From: Marinobacter sp. JH2
GTDB taxonomy: Bacteria; Pseudomonadota; Gammaproteobacteria; Pseudomonadales; Oleiphilaceae
Assembly (NCBI RefSeq): GCF_004353225.1
Contig: NZ_CP037934.1
Span: forward strand, 1,674,001-1,738,000
Direction of reading: 5' to 3'
Length of the DNA: 64,000 bases
Position 1 is the stretch's first letter. Every line of letters begins with the position of its first letter. The translations under genes were made by a program, and so were the position numbers. Below the pieces are notes generated by a model, which saw only the letters and a program-made list of their open reading frames with translations, was not told the origin of the DNA and made no database searches. Shown here in pieces: positions 1-8,177 of this stretch.

Positions 1-97
1 GGACCTGCTTGGCTCGCCCCATACGGGCGCTGCGGCCTGCAGCCAACACCAATGCCGGAAACTGCTGATCGAGGTGAGCGCTGTTCGTGTCTATGAT
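1..97 (-). CDS. MocA/MobA-like nucleotidyltransferase, N-terminal fragment
   Basis: Only the first 32 or so codons lie in the window; the gene runs off the left edge. The translation contains ALVLAAGRSARMGRAKQ, the nucleotide-binding signature of MobA/MocA-type molybdenum-cofactor nucleotidyltransferases and related NTP transferases (LAAGxSxRMGxxK). The start is unclear. There is no ATG or GTG upstream of this motif in the frame, and a TGA stop closes the frame a few codons upstream. A good Shine-Dalgarno (AGGAG, about 107-103) lies 5 nt before ATC (97-95) and 8 nt before ATA (94-92), so a rare start codon is possible. A TTG at 52-50 would begin just inside the motif. I give 97 as the outer limit. 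It is divergent from the PTPS gene. The family call is firm; the exact substrate cannot be told from this fragment. Confidence 0.7.
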   Translation of the reverse strand, partial: MIDTNSAHLDQQFPALVLAAGRSARMGRAKQV

Positions 98-149
98 GCG
101 GACTCCTGTTAGACATTCTCATTTGCAAACTGCTGAAGAGAACGATTTT

Positions 150-158
150 TGCTAGAAT
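150..158 (+). promoter_or_regulatory. Extended -10 promoter element before the PTPS gene
   Basis: TGCTAGAAT is an extended -10 (TG-N-TAGAAT) 36 bases before the chosen start codon at 194. I see no convincing -35 at the usual distance. This is a sequence match only. Confidence 0.35.
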
Positions 159-193
159 CAAGCCACCATGCAACCAATATAGTCAGGCCATTC

Positions 194-1045
194 ATGAACC
201 ATCTTTTCGTCGACAACCTCACCGTGATTGACTTCGCATACCTGGACCCTACCCGAGGGTTGGTAGGCGAAAGCTGGATTGCCGACGTGGTCCTCGGTGG
301 CGAGCTCGACGACCAAGGCATGGTCTTTGACTTCAGCAACGTTAAACGCACCATCAAGCGTGTTATTGACGAGCGAGTTGACCACCGATTAGTGATCCCC
401 AGAGGCTATGAAGGCTTGCACTGGAATGAAGATCAGGCACACACCTTTCGCTGGGATCTGACAGACGGCAGCCACATAATCCACACGTCACCGGATGAAG
501 CCGTTGTCTGGCTATCATCCGAGCACCTAGAGAAATCAGCTGTAGCTGCCTTGCTGGAAAAAGAGCTAAAAGCCGTACTACCCGGCAACGTCACCACCGT
601 AGAGATCAACCTGCGAGAAGACATCATCGAAGGCCCTTACTACCACTATGTGCACGGCCTGAAAAAACACTTGGGCAACTGCCAGCGCATTGCACACGGC
701 CATCGCTCTCCCATTCGCATTGATCGCAACGGCCAGCGCGACACTGGATTGGAGAAACGTTGGGCCAAGTTGTGGGAAGACATTTATGTAGGCACCGAAG
801 AAGACGTTACCCGCCGGTTTGTAGGCGACGATGGTCAGCAATACATCAGTTTTGACTACGAAGCCAATCAGGGTGAATTTGCCCTTACCCTGCCAGAGCG
901 CCGCGTTTACATGCTGGAAACCGATACCACGGTCGAGTTGATTGCAGCTCACATGGCCGACGTGTTGAAAGCAGAGTTCCCTTCAGACGAAATTCGCGTG
1001 AAGGCTTACGAAGGAGTTGGCAAGGGCGCTATAGCCGTGCGTTGA
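194..1045 (+). CDS. Tandem 6-pyruvoyl/6-carboxytetrahydropterin synthase-like protein
   Basis: A 283-residue protein, about twice the length of ordinary QueD (about 120-140). It reads as two T-fold (PTPS) units. The first (about 1-145) carries the usual second-half motifs FDFSNVKR (45-52) and DHR (63-65), but lacks the zinc histidines near its N-terminus. The second (about 146-283) carries a zinc-site-like stretch: H154, H159, C163, then HGH at 168-170, with four residues between Cys and HGH instead of the usual three. The family makes 6-carboxytetrahydropterin from 7,8-dihydroneopterin triphosphate on the way to queuosine, or related pterins. Whether this version does so is inference. No other queuosine genes are nearby. 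I chose ATG 194 because homologous sequence begins there; an in-frame ATG exists at 149 but would overlap the extended -10. Confidence 0.8.
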   Translation: MNHLFVDNLTVIDFAYLDPTRGLVGESWIADVVLGGELDDQGMVFDFSNVKRTIKRVIDERVDHRLVIPRGYEGLHWNEDQAHTFRWDLTDGSHIIHTSPDEAVVWLSSEHLEKSAVAALLEKELKAVLPGNVTTVEINLREDIIEGPYYHYVHGLKKHLGNCQRIAHGHRSPIRIDRNGQRDTGLEKRWAKLWEDIYVGTEEDVTRRFVGDDGQQYISFDYEANQGEFALTLPERRVYMLETDTTVELIAAHMADVLKAEFPSDEIRVKAYEGVGKGAIAVR

Positions 1046-1140
1046 TCCCCCGGGATTTTCCAACCCAAACCGATAGTTCCCAACCCGCCCACCATCTTGA
1101 GCTAAGCTGAAACAAACAGCTAATCAAAGGTGGGCACAAC

Positions 1141-2502
1141 ATGAAGCTCCGCTTCCTCGGTGGTACGGGCACCGTAACCGGTTCTCGGTATTTGCTTTCA
1201 GATGAAACACATCGGTTGCTGGTAGACTGCGGCATGTACCAAGGCGTAAAGAACCTGCGCCGGCGCAATTGGGCGCCATTTCCGGTAAAACCATCGACTA
1301 TCAATGCCGTCGTACTTACCCACGCTCACATTGACCACTCGGGCTACCTGCCAGCCTTAGTAAAGAATGGTTTCAAGGGCAAAATCTACTGTACTAAAGC
1401 CACCCACGAGCTTTGCAAAGTACTGCTTCCAGATGCAGGATTCCTGCAAGAAGAAGACGCTCGCTACGCTTTCAAAAAGAAATTCTCGAAACACGAAAAG
1501 CCCGAGCCACTGTTTACCGAGAAAGACGCTTACGAAGCGCTGAAGCATTTCGAATCGCTGCCTTACCACGAGACCTTCGAGCCCGTTAAAGGCTTTGAGG
1601 TATCGTTCACCCCAGCCGGTCATATATTGGGCTCAGCCTGCGTGCACGTTCACCACAAAGTAGCTGACCGTACGGTGGTGTTCAGTGGTGACGTGGGGCG
1701 GCAAGACGACATCATCATGCGCCCACCGGAGCCGCTCCAGCATGCGGATATCCTGGTGTGCGAATCTACTTACGGTGACCGCACCCACGGCGAATCTGAT
1801 CCTGAAGGTGATCTTGAAGAAATCATAACCAAGACTGCCGGACGGGGCGGCATTACCCTTTTGCCCGCCTTTGCCGTTGGCCGCGCTCAAATGTTGCTCT
1901 ACGTAATCCACAAACTGATGGAGGAGGGGCGCATTCCGCAAATGCCGGTGTACCTGAATAGCCCTATGGCCATCAAAGCCACGGAGAGCTTCTGCAGGTT
2001 CCACACAGAGCACAAGCTGAGCCGCGAACAGTGCACGATGATTGACCATAAAACTCTATTTGTTCGCACCGTCGACGAATCCATAGAGCTGGATGCCAAA
2101 CGATATCCGTGTGTGATTGTGTCTGCCAGTGGTATGGCATCCGGCGGGCGAGTGCTACATCACCTGAAAACCCTGTTGCCCAATCCGCGCAACAGCATCG
2201 TCTTTGCCGGTTTTCAAGCGCCGGGCACGAGGGGCGATGCGCTCGTCAATGGCGCGGAATCTGTCAAAATCCACGGCGAATACTGGCCCGTAAAAGCGGA
2301 TGTCCATTCGTTGGACTCCATGTCGGCCCACGGCGATTACACGGAAATACTCACCTGGCTGGAGCAAAGCAACCTAAAACCAGACAAAGTCTACGTGACC
2401 CACGGTGAATCTTTGGCCAGCGACATCATGCGCAAACGCATCACCGAAAGGTTCGGATGGCCCGCTGAGGTGCCTGAATTATTCGAAGAAGTGGAAATAT
2501 GA
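1141..2502 (+). CDS. Beta-CASP metallo-beta-lactamase, probable RNA-processing nuclease
   Basis: A 453-residue protein with the metallo-beta-lactamase signature HAHIDHSG (about residues 61-68), the later zinc ligands in PAGHILGSA and FSGDVGR, and a beta-CASP cap followed by the C-terminal SAHGD motif and VTHGE. This layout is that of CPSF-73/YSH1-like beta-CASP nucleases. Family members cleave or trim RNA in the cytoplasm; the exact substrate here cannot be told. All zinc-ligand motifs seem present, so it should be active. It is a single gene with about 95 bases upstream, and ends just before a strong terminator. No signal peptide is visible. Confidence 0.88.
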   Translation: MKLRFLGGTGTVTGSRYLLSDETHRLLVDCGMYQGVKNLRRRNWAPFPVKPSTINAVVLTHAHIDHSGYLPALVKNGFKGKIYCTKATHELCKVLLPDAGFLQEEDARYAFKKKFSKHEKPEPLFTEKDAYEALKHFESLPYHETFEPVKGFEVSFTPAGHILGSACVHVHHKVADRTVVFSGDVGRQDDIIMRPPEPLQHADILVCESTYGDRTHGESDPEGDLEEIITKTAGRGGITLLPAFAVGRAQMLLYVIHKLMEEGRIPQMPVYLNSPMAIKATESFCRFHTEHKLSREQCTMIDHKTLFVRTVDESIELDAKRYPCVIVSASGMASGGRVLHHLKTLLPNPRNSIVFAGFQAPGTRGDALVNGAESVKIHGEYWPVKADVHSLDSMSAHGDYTEILTWLEQSNLKPDKVYVTHGESLASDIMRKRITERFGWPAEVPELFEEVEI

Positions 2503-2562
2503 TGGGCGGCTATAATTAAGAGACTCCAGCTGCGCCCCTATCAGACACTTTCTTTCAGACAC

Positions 2563-2590
2563 AAAAAAACCGCCCGAAGGCGGTTTTTTT
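2563..2590. terminator. Bidirectional intrinsic terminator
   Basis: A run of A, then CCGCC-CGAA-GGCGG, then seven Ts. It can end the metallo-beta-lactamase transcript on the plus strand and the tRNA transcript on the minus strand, because both flanks are A/T runs. Confidence 0.9.
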
Positions 2591-2626
2591 GATGGCTTCC
2601 CGGTGGACTAAACCGTGAAGCCGCAT

Positions 2627-2702
2627 TGGCGTCCCCTAGGGGGTTCGAACCCCTGTTGCCGCCGTGAAAGGGCGGAGTCCTAGGCCACTAGACGAAGGGG
2701 AC
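2627..2702 (-). tRNA. tRNA-Glu (anticodon TTC)
   Basis: A 76-nt cloverleaf on the minus strand with acceptor GTCCCC/GGGGAC, the T-arm GGTTCGAACCC, anticodon TTC in the loop CTTTCAC, and an encoded CCA (2629-2627). It lies 7 bases after tRNA-Ala and about 200 bases after gltX, whose product charges it. Confidence 0.97.
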
Positions 2703-2709
2703 TAGAAAT

Positions 2710-2785
2710 TGGTGGAGCCAGGCGGGATCGAACCGCCGACCTCAACACTGCCAGTGTTGCGCTCTCCCAGCTGAGCTATGGCCCC
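2710..2785 (-). tRNA. tRNA-Ala (anticodon GGC)
   Basis: A 76-nt cloverleaf with acceptor GGGGCCA/TGGCTCC, the D-arm AGCTCAGCTGGGAGAGC, anticodon GGC within ACTGGCAGT, the T-arm GGTTCGATCCC, and an encoded CCA (2712-2710). It is the first gene of a two-tRNA transcript. Confidence 0.97.
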
Positions 2786-2798
2786 TCAACGGATGCGT

Positions 2799-2827
2799 AT
2801 ATTAAGGATCCGCCCCTAGGCCGTCAA
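2799..2827 (-). promoter_or_regulatory. Sigma-70 promoter of the tRNA-Ala/tRNA-Glu unit
   Basis: On the minus strand TTGACG (2827-2822) and TAATAT (2804-2799) are separated by exactly 17 bases. The predicted start, near 2792, is about 7 bases before the tRNA-Ala 5' end. The match to consensus is very good, so the tRNAs need not rely on read-through from gltX. Confidence 0.8.
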
Positions 2828-2901
2828 CACCCAACACTGCTTTTTTTAAAGTTTTTTCGACATCCTTGTCGTCATCGTTCAATTAACAAACAAACCGCTC
2901 A

Positions 2902-4383
2902 TCAAACGTCCAAAGCGGCGTATTCTTTCTCAACTTTCTTGGTTTCTTTCTTGGAAAAACCACCCAAAATATCCAATGCACTGCGCAAACGAGCACGAGT
3001 CATGTCTGGGCCCAACAGCGCCATTGAATCCATCACCGACCAAGAATTCGGTGTTCCGGCAATCGCGACGAAGATTGAGAACATAAAATCGCCCATCTTC
3101 AAATCCATCGCCTTCGCCAACGCTTTGATATCGGCAAAGATGGTGTCTTTACTCCAGTGGCGCTGAGCTTCCAAGCGCCACAAAGTGAACTGCAGTACAC
3201 GCTTCACTTGCGCTTCTTCCAGCTTTTTATGCTCGAAGTCTTCCGCCTTCAGATCCAGCATACCGCTGAACATGAACTGCGCCATAGGGGCCACATCCGA
3301 AAATACCTCTGCCCTCCCCTTAATGTGGGGAATAAGAGCCTTCAGGGCATCCTCGTTGAACCACCAGTCGCGCAAGCGAGCCATAAACTGCTCGTCGCTC
3401 AGGTCGTCACGCACCCACTGGCCGTTCAACCAGCGCAGCTTCTCAACGTCAAATACCGGTCCGCCCAGCGATACACGTTGGATATCGAAGTTTTCAATCA
3501 TCTCGTCCAACGAAAACTTCTCGCGCTCGTCCGGCATAGACCAGCCCATACGGCCCAAGTAGTTGGTCACCGCTTCCGGCATGAAGCCCATGCGCTCATA
3601 AAAGTTGATACTGGTCGGGTTCTTACGCTTGGACAGCTTGCTCTTGTCTGGGTTACGCAGCAGCGGCAAGTGGCACAGCTCCGGCATATCCCAGCCAAAG
3701 TACTCGTACAGCAATTTATGCTTAGGCGCAGAGTTGATCCACTCTTCACCACGCAGCACGTGGGTGATTTCCATCAAGTGGTCATCCACGACGTTGGCCA
3801 GGTGGTACGTCGGCATACCATCCGACTTCAACAGAATCTGACAATCGACTTGCGCCCAATCAATCTCGATGGTGCCCCGAAGCATGTCCTGAATTTCGCA
3901 CACACCTTCATCAGGCACCTTCATACGAATCACATAGGATTCACCCGCGTCCAAACGACGCTTTACTTCTTCCTGAGACAGCTCAAGATCACCCTTGATG
4001 CCCGGGTTTTGGCCGTTCGCTTTACGTTCTTCACGAATAGCGTCCAACTCTTCGGGAGTACGGAAGCAATAAAAAGCATGACCTTCGGTAACCAGATCTT
4101 CAGCGTACTGAGCGTACATGTGCTTACGCTCAGACTGGCGATAGGGGCCGTGAGGGCCACCGACATCGGGACCTTCGTCCCAGTTTAGCCCCAACCAGCG
4201 TAGAGCCTTGAGAATGTCCTGTTCAGATTCAGCCGTACTGCGCACCTGATCGGTATCTTCAATCCGCAAAATAAACTGGCCACCGTGCTGGCGCGCAAAG
4301 CACAGGTTAAACAAGGCCACGTATGCGGTACCAACGTGAGGGTCACCCGTGGGCGACGGAGCAATTCGAGTACGTACTGTCAT
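2902..4383 (-). CDS. gltX: Glutamyl-tRNA synthetase
   Basis: A 493-residue class I aminoacyl-tRNA synthetase that joins glutamate to tRNA-Glu in the cytoplasm. The N-terminal [14 protein letters not shown] carries the HIGH-type motif, and KLSKRKNP is the KMSKS loop. The length matches bacterial GltX of the GltX1 type. Both start and end are clear. The tRNA-Glu gene follows downstream on the same strand. The gene is divergent from znuA, with 141 bases between them. Long open frames on the opposite strand are shadows. Confidence 0.97.
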   Translation of the reverse strand: MTVRTRIAPSPTGDPHVGTAYVALFNLCFARQHGGQFILRIEDTDQVRSTAESEQDILKALRWLGLNWDEGPDVGGPHGPYRQSERKHMYAQYAEDLVTEGHAFYCFRTPEELDAIREERKANGQNPGIKGDLELSQEEVKRRLDAGESYVIRMKVPDEGVCEIQDMLRGTIEIDWAQVDCQILLKSDGMPTYHLANVVDDHLMEITHVLRGEEWINSAPKHKLLYEYFGWDMPELCHLPLLRNPDKSKLSKRKNPTSINFYERMGFMPEAVTNYLGRMGWSMPDEREKFSLDEMIENFDIQRVSLGGPVFDVEKLRWLNGQWVRDDLSDEQFMARLRDWWFNEDALKALIPHIKGRAEVFSDVAPMAQFMFSGMLDLKAEDFEHKKLEEAQVKRVLQFTLWRLEAQRHWSKDTIFADIKALAKAMDLKMGDFMFSIFVAIAGTPNSWSVMDSMALLGPDMTRARLRSALDILGGFSKKETKKVEKEYAALDV

Positions 4384-4462
4384 GAAACCATCCTGAAAAA
4401 TAAGTGGCCGATAAATAAGTTAGCCATTATAACGGGCCTGCCCCGGTTTCGCATGGTGCGGT

Positions 4463-4491
4463 TTTACGAACCGACCTGCCAGGTGTTATAT
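4463..4491 (+). promoter_or_regulatory. Probable znuA promoter
   Basis: TTTACG (4463-4468) and TTATAT (4486-4491) are 17 bases apart. The -10 lies inside the Zur box, so zinc-loaded Zur should block RNA polymerase binding here. Confidence 0.55.
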
Positions 4492-4497
4492 TATAAC
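4485..4497. promoter_or_regulatory. Zur operator
   Basis: GTTATATTATAAC is a perfect 6-1-6 palindrome and matches the core of the gammaproteobacterial Zur box (GTTATANTATAAC). It lies 28 bases before the znuA start codon and overlaps its -10. Zur with zinc binds such sites and represses zinc-uptake genes. Confidence 0.88.
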
Positions 4498-4524
4498 GTA
4501 TCAAACATATTGCAGGATCCCACC

Positions 4525-5430
4525 ATGAAATTCACCGAAACCAGCCTTGCTCTGGGCCTAACCACCCTAATTGCAGCCTCGCCCGCATTCGCCACCAACA
4601 TCGTCGCTTCCATCAAACCAATTGAGCTCATTGTTAAAGCGGTTGCGGGTGACAACACGAACGTATCCACCATCGTGCCGCCGGGGTCCAGCCCGCATAA
4701 TTACAGCATGAAACCCTCGCAACGCCGGGCACTGGAGCAGGCCGATGCGATTTTCTGGGTAGGGCCAGACATGGAAACTTTCCTCAACCGTCTGCTTGGT
4801 GGCAAAGAGTTCGCAGGCAAAGTGGTGGCATTCACTGAAGCCACCTCAGAAGAACCGGAAGCTCACCACGAACACGAACACGAACACGAACACCATCATC
4901 ATGATCACGGTGAAGGTGAAGACCCGCATTTATGGGTCGATCCAGGCATGGCACTTGAGATGGCCAAAACCGTTCACGCCAGACTCAGCACTCTCGACAA
5001 CATCAACACCGTTGACCTTGATGCTAATCTGCAACAGTTTGAGCAAAGCCTAGGCGCGACAGAACGGGGTATCAAAGCAAGTTTGAGCCAGCTCGATGGC
5101 ACCAGCCTTTTCGCCTACCACAGCGCGTTGGAGCGGTTTGCCGAACACTATGAACTGGAATTGGCCGGCGTGCTCACCCTCAACCCTGAACTATCGCCCG
5201 GTGCCCGACACATTGCAGAGGTGCAAAATAAACTGCGTGCAGCCAATCAGCCCTGCCTGCTGACAGAGCCCCAGTTCAACCGCCAATGGTGGCGCTCTAT
5301 CACTGAAGGCCTGAACGTGACGGTTAGCACCTGGGACCCGCTGGCAACTGACATTGCCTCAACCGCCAATGGCTATCTCGAGTTTCAGCAATCCATTGCC
5401 GATGCGGTACTCGAATGCTTACCAAAGTAA
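4525..5430 (+). CDS. znuA: Periplasmic zinc-binding protein of the Znu ABC transporter
   Basis: A 301-residue cluster A-I metal-binding protein. A signal peptide covers about residues 1-24 (cleavage after AFA). H58 in SSPHNY and H135 in PHLW are expected metal ligands, and a His/Glu-rich loop fills 113-128, the hallmark of ZnuA over manganese-binding relatives. It captures Zn2+ in the periplasm for the ZnuBC importer. No znuB, znuC or zur is in the window, so the gene is split from its transporter. ATG 4525 is chosen because the signal peptide starts there and the Zur-regulated promoter lies just upstream. Its end overlaps the convergent AEC permease by 12 bases. Confidence 0.95.
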   Translation: MKFTETSLALGLTTLIAASPAFATNIVASIKPIELIVKAVAGDNTNVSTIVPPGSSPHNYSMKPSQRRALEQADAIFWVGPDMETFLNRLLGGKEFAGKVVAFTEATSEEPEAHHEHEHEHEHHHHDHGEGEDPHLWVDPGMALEMAKTVHARLSTLDNINTVDLDANLQQFEQSLGATERGIKASLSQLDGTSLFAYHSALERFAEHYELELAGVLTLNPELSPGARHIAEVQNKLRAANQPCLLTEPQFNRQWWRSITEGLNVTVSTWDPLATDIASTANGYLEFQQSIADAVLECLPK

Positions 5431-6333
5431 GCTAAGCATCAGCGGGATAGACACCATAGCCAACAAGGTCTGCCCGCTGATAATCCCTGCCATCAGAGGC
5501 GCGTCACCACCCAGTTGGCGGGCCAGAATATAAGCGGAAGTGGCCGTTGGCAAAGTCGCAAGCAGCACTGCTACCTGCACCAGTAACCCGTTCAACCCGA
5601 GCATCCAAGCCAAACCAACCGCCATCATCGGAAACGCAAGCAACTTCAACGCAGATGACACCAAGAAAGGAGCAGACGCACCGCGCAACGCACTCAGCTG
5701 CAAACCGGCCCCCACCGTCATCAAGCCCATAGGCAAAGCCAAATTACTTAACGGCTCCAGCGTACCCGCCAGCAGTGGATGAAAGCCAATTTCAAAGAAG
5801 CTCCACAAAACCCCCAACACCGAACCCACGATCAGTGGATTGGTGACAATTGCACGCGAGACCTGCTTCAAACTCACCTTGTCCTGGCCGGCTACCAGAG
5901 AAAACATCAAAATACATAGTAAGTTCAGCATCGGCACCATAATGGCAACCGCGATGGCTGTCAGCGATAAACCGTCATCGCCTAGCAGCATCCCGCCAGC
6001 GGCCAATCCAACATAGGAGTTGAATCGAATCGCTCCCTGATAGACCGACGAAAACACCGGCCCACTCCATCGCCAGAACAACTGAACAACCGCCAGCGCT
6101 AACGTCATGGCCGCCAACATGAAGATAATCAACAATGCGGTATCGGCATAGGCCGATACCGGAAGCCGCGCCTGCCCCAATTTAAACACCAGCATGGCCG
6201 GGAACAGGATGTAGTAGGTGAAGCGTTCGGCCTGCGGCCAGAAATCACCACCGGGGAAATTAATCCGCCTGAGAACGTGCCCCAACATGATCAAAACAAA
6301 CACTGGCACCAGCGCCTGAACGACTACCTGCAT
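5419..6333 (-). CDS. AEC (auxin efflux carrier) family permease
   Basis: A 304-residue, highly hydrophobic protein with about ten predicted membrane helices. It has the AEC-family start (VPVFVLIMLGHVLRR) and the internal pattern TVGAGLQLSALR. Bacterial members move small organic acids or export unknown compounds; the substrate cannot be told here. I chose ATG 6333, since the earlier in-frame start adds 39 residues of cysteine-rich, non-family sequence. It is a single gene, convergent with znuA. Confidence 0.85.
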   Translation of the reverse strand: MQVVVQALVPVFVLIMLGHVLRRINFPGGDFWPQAERFTYYILFPAMLVFKLGQARLPVSAYADTALLIIFMLAAMTLALAVVQLFWRWSGPVFSSVYQGAIRFNSYVGLAAGGMLLGDDGLSLTAIAVAIMVPMLNLLCILMFSLVAGQDKVSLKQVSRAIVTNPLIVGSVLGVLWSFFEIGFHPLLAGTLEPLSNLALPMGLMTVGAGLQLSALRGASAPFLVSSALKLLAFPMMAVGLAWMLGLNGLLVQVAVLLATLPTATSAYILARQLGGDAPLMAGIISGQTLLAMVSIPLMLSLLW

Positions 6334-6504
6334 GCTATAAACCTTATAACCGTTGCCATTTTGCTCCCCTGGAGTTAGATTCAGGGTATTGCTTTCCAAA
6401 ACGGCGTAATGTGAACAACGTGAACACCCCGATTTACGGCATTCATACACCCAATATCGCGCTGCGGTCTTCTTTCGAGAACACCGGCAGGGCTGTTATA
6501 CGCC

Positions 6505-6591
6505 TCTGATTCCGCTGAATCCACTCCCCCCCTCTTTCGGATTCAGCGCTTAAACCACACTTATTATTTAGAATTTTTTCAGGAGATTCCT
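6505..6591 (+). ncRNA. Candidate rnk leader RNA
   Basis: A perfect 10-bp stem, CGCTGAATCC (6513-6522) with GGATTCAGCG (6539-6548), closes a 16-nt pyrimidine-rich loop 43 bases before rnk. The Shine-Dalgarno region AGGAGATTCCT just before the ATG can itself fold (AGGA with TCCT). A conserved rnk leader motif has been described upstream of rnk in gammaproteobacteria. I could not compare this sequence with that model, so the identity is an inference from position and shape. Confidence 0.5.
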
Positions 6592-6978
6592 ATGGCTGAA
6601 TTACCTTCAATCGTAGTTGCAGAAGAAGATTACAACCGCTTGAGCACTTTGCTTGAACGTGTAGCAGGAAAGTCCGAAGTGGCTGACGGCCTTGAAGATG
6701 AACTCAGCCGCGCTGACCTAAAGCCGCTGAACGAAATGCCGGAAGGCGTAGTGACCATGAACTCGATCATCCAGTTTGTGGACGAAGACGCCAACAAAGA
6801 ACACGAAATGATGCTGGTGTACCCACACGAAGTGGGCGACAGCGCTCACAAAGTGTCCATTTTGGCCCCCGCTGGGGCGGCCATGCTGGGCCTAAGCATT
6901 GGCGACAGCATCGAGTGGCCCATGGCTGGCCGCAAGCCGATCCACCTGAAAGTGGTCAGCGTTACTCGAAACGCCTAA
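6592..6978 (+). CDS. rnk: Regulator of nucleoside diphosphate kinase (GreA/GreB fold)
   Basis: A 128-residue protein with the Rnk layout: a short N-terminal helical part (about 1-45) followed by a GreA/GreB C-terminal domain (FVDEDANKEHEMMLVYP, GDSIEWP). Rnk binds RNA polymerase near the secondary channel and was found as an activator of nucleoside diphosphate kinase levels. The Shine-Dalgarno AGGAG is 5-6 bases before the ATG. A hairpin leader precedes the gene and a strong bidirectional terminator follows it. Confidence 0.93.
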   Translation: MAELPSIVVAEEDYNRLSTLLERVAGKSEVADGLEDELSRADLKPLNEMPEGVVTMNSIIQFVDEDANKEHEMMLVYPHEVGDSAHKVSILAPAGAAMLGLSIGDSIEWPMAGRKPIHLKVVSVTRNA

Positions 6979-6980
6979 TC

Positions 6981-7020
6981 AAAAAAGCCGCGCGAGGGGA
7001 AAACTCTACGCGGCTTCTTT
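6981..7020. terminator. Bidirectional terminator between rnk and selD
   Basis: AAGCCGCG (6985-6992) pairs with CGCGGCTT (7009-7016). An A run precedes it and a T-rich run follows, so it can end both convergent transcripts. Confidence 0.85.
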
Positions 7021-7030
7021 ACACCCTGCT

Positions 7031-8068
7031 TCAGTCTTCGATGAACACCAGGCTCTCTTCGGAACCTGCCGCGTCCAAACGCCCCAACGGCTGCAGCTCC
7101 AATCCTTGCGCCCGCGCTGCAGTTTCAAACGCTTCACGACGATTTTCCGCCACGCTCACCATCAATCCGCCACTGGTTTGCGGATCACAGAACAGCAATT
7201 TATCCGCCTCGGTCATACCTGAAATGGCATTACCGAAAGCCGCCGCATTACGGTGCGTGCCACCGGGAATGCAATCTGCATCAATATAGGGCTGCAAATT
7301 AGGCAATGTCGGGATGGCCTTACGACTAACCGTGGCCTTTACACCACTACCGCGGCAAATCTCCAGCAAGTGACCCGCCAGCCCGAAACCGGTGACATCG
7401 GTCATCGCGCTCACACCTTCGATTTGAGAGAACACCTCACCCACTTTATTCAGCGTCGACATATTCTCGACCGCAACCGCCAAATCGTCCGGCGAGACCT
7501 TCCCCTTCTTCGAAGCGCTGGTCAGAATACCCACGCCTAACGGCTTGGTCAGGTACAGAAGGTCGCCCGCTTTGGCTGTATCGTTACGAATAATACGATC
7601 GACACTCACGGTACCGGTAACCGCCAACCCAAAGATTGGCTCCGGGGAATCAATACTGTGTCCACCCGCCAACGCAATGCCCGCCTCAGCACACACTGCA
7701 CGACCGCCATCAATCACCTTGGCAGCAACTTCGGGCTCCAGCTCGTTTACCGGCCAACCCAGAATCGCAATCGCCATCACTGGCTTACCGCCCATGGCAT
7801 ACACATCGCTGATCGCGTTTGCCGCGGCAATTCGCCCGAAATCGAACGGGTCGTCTACCACCGGCATAAAGAAGTCTGTGGTACTGATAACGCCCACACC
7901 GTTGCCGATATCTGCAACCGCCGCATCGTCCCGGCTATCGTTACCTACCAACAATTTCGGGTCATGAAAGTCCGGCATATCCGTGTGAAGAATTCGATCA
8001 AGAACGTCTGGAGCAATCTTGCAGCCACAGCCAGCACCGTGGCTGAACTCGGTCAATTTGATAGACAA
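7031..8068 (-). CDS. selD: Selenide, water dikinase (selenophosphate synthetase)
   Basis: A 345-residue enzyme that makes selenophosphate from selenide and ATP, the selenium donor for selenocysteine and 2-selenouridine. The N-terminal GAGCGCK has Cys14 and Cys16 near the catalytic position, so this is a cysteine rather than a selenocysteine form. [11 protein letters not shown] and [10 protein letters not shown] are the expected ATP/metal motifs of the AIR synthase fold. A 2-selenouridine synthase gene often sits beside selD, but none is visible here. It is divergent from the PLP enzyme. Confidence 0.96.
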   Translation of the reverse strand: MSIKLTEFSHGAGCGCKIAPDVLDRILHTDMPDFHDPKLLVGNDSRDDAAVADIGNGVGVISTTDFFMPVVDDPFDFGRIAAANAISDVYAMGGKPVMAIAILGWPVNELEPEVAAKVIDGGRAVCAEAGIALAGGHSIDSPEPIFGLAVTGTVSVDRIIRNDTAKAGDLLYLTKPLGVGILTSASKKGKVSPDDLAVAVENMSTLNKVGEVFSQIEGVSAMTDVTGFGLAGHLLEICRGSGVKATVSRKAIPTLPNLQPYIDADCIPGGTHRNAAAFGNAISGMTEADKLLFCDPQTSGGLMVSVAENRREAFETAARAQGLELQPLGRLDAAGSEESLVFIED

Positions 8069-8109
8069 GGTTTCTTCCTTCTATACGTTACGGAGTGAGC
8101 TTGGTTTTT

Positions 8110-8118
8110 TGCTAGTAT
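8110..8118 (+). promoter_or_regulatory. Extended -10 before the PLP enzyme
   Basis: TGCTAGTAT, preceded by a T run, is an extended -10 about 60 bases before the chosen start at 8178. It closely resembles the element at 150-158. No clear -35. Confidence 0.35.
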
Positions 8119-8177
8119 ACCCAGATTCAACCAATTTACAGATCAGCACACTTTGCAGCCACCACACAGGAACGTCA

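Noticed and set aside
3157..4188. A 343-codon open frame on the strand opposite gltX
   Set aside because: It overlaps the highly conserved gltX frame entirely and its product has no recognisable domain. It is a shadow of codon bias.
4862..4908. Tandem GAACAC-type repeat
   Set aside because: It encodes the His/Glu-rich loop of ZnuA, a normal family feature rather than a separate repeat element.
7990..8068. Possible selenocysteine codon in selD
   Set aside because: The catalytic region is encoded by ordinary Cys codons; there is no in-frame TGA.
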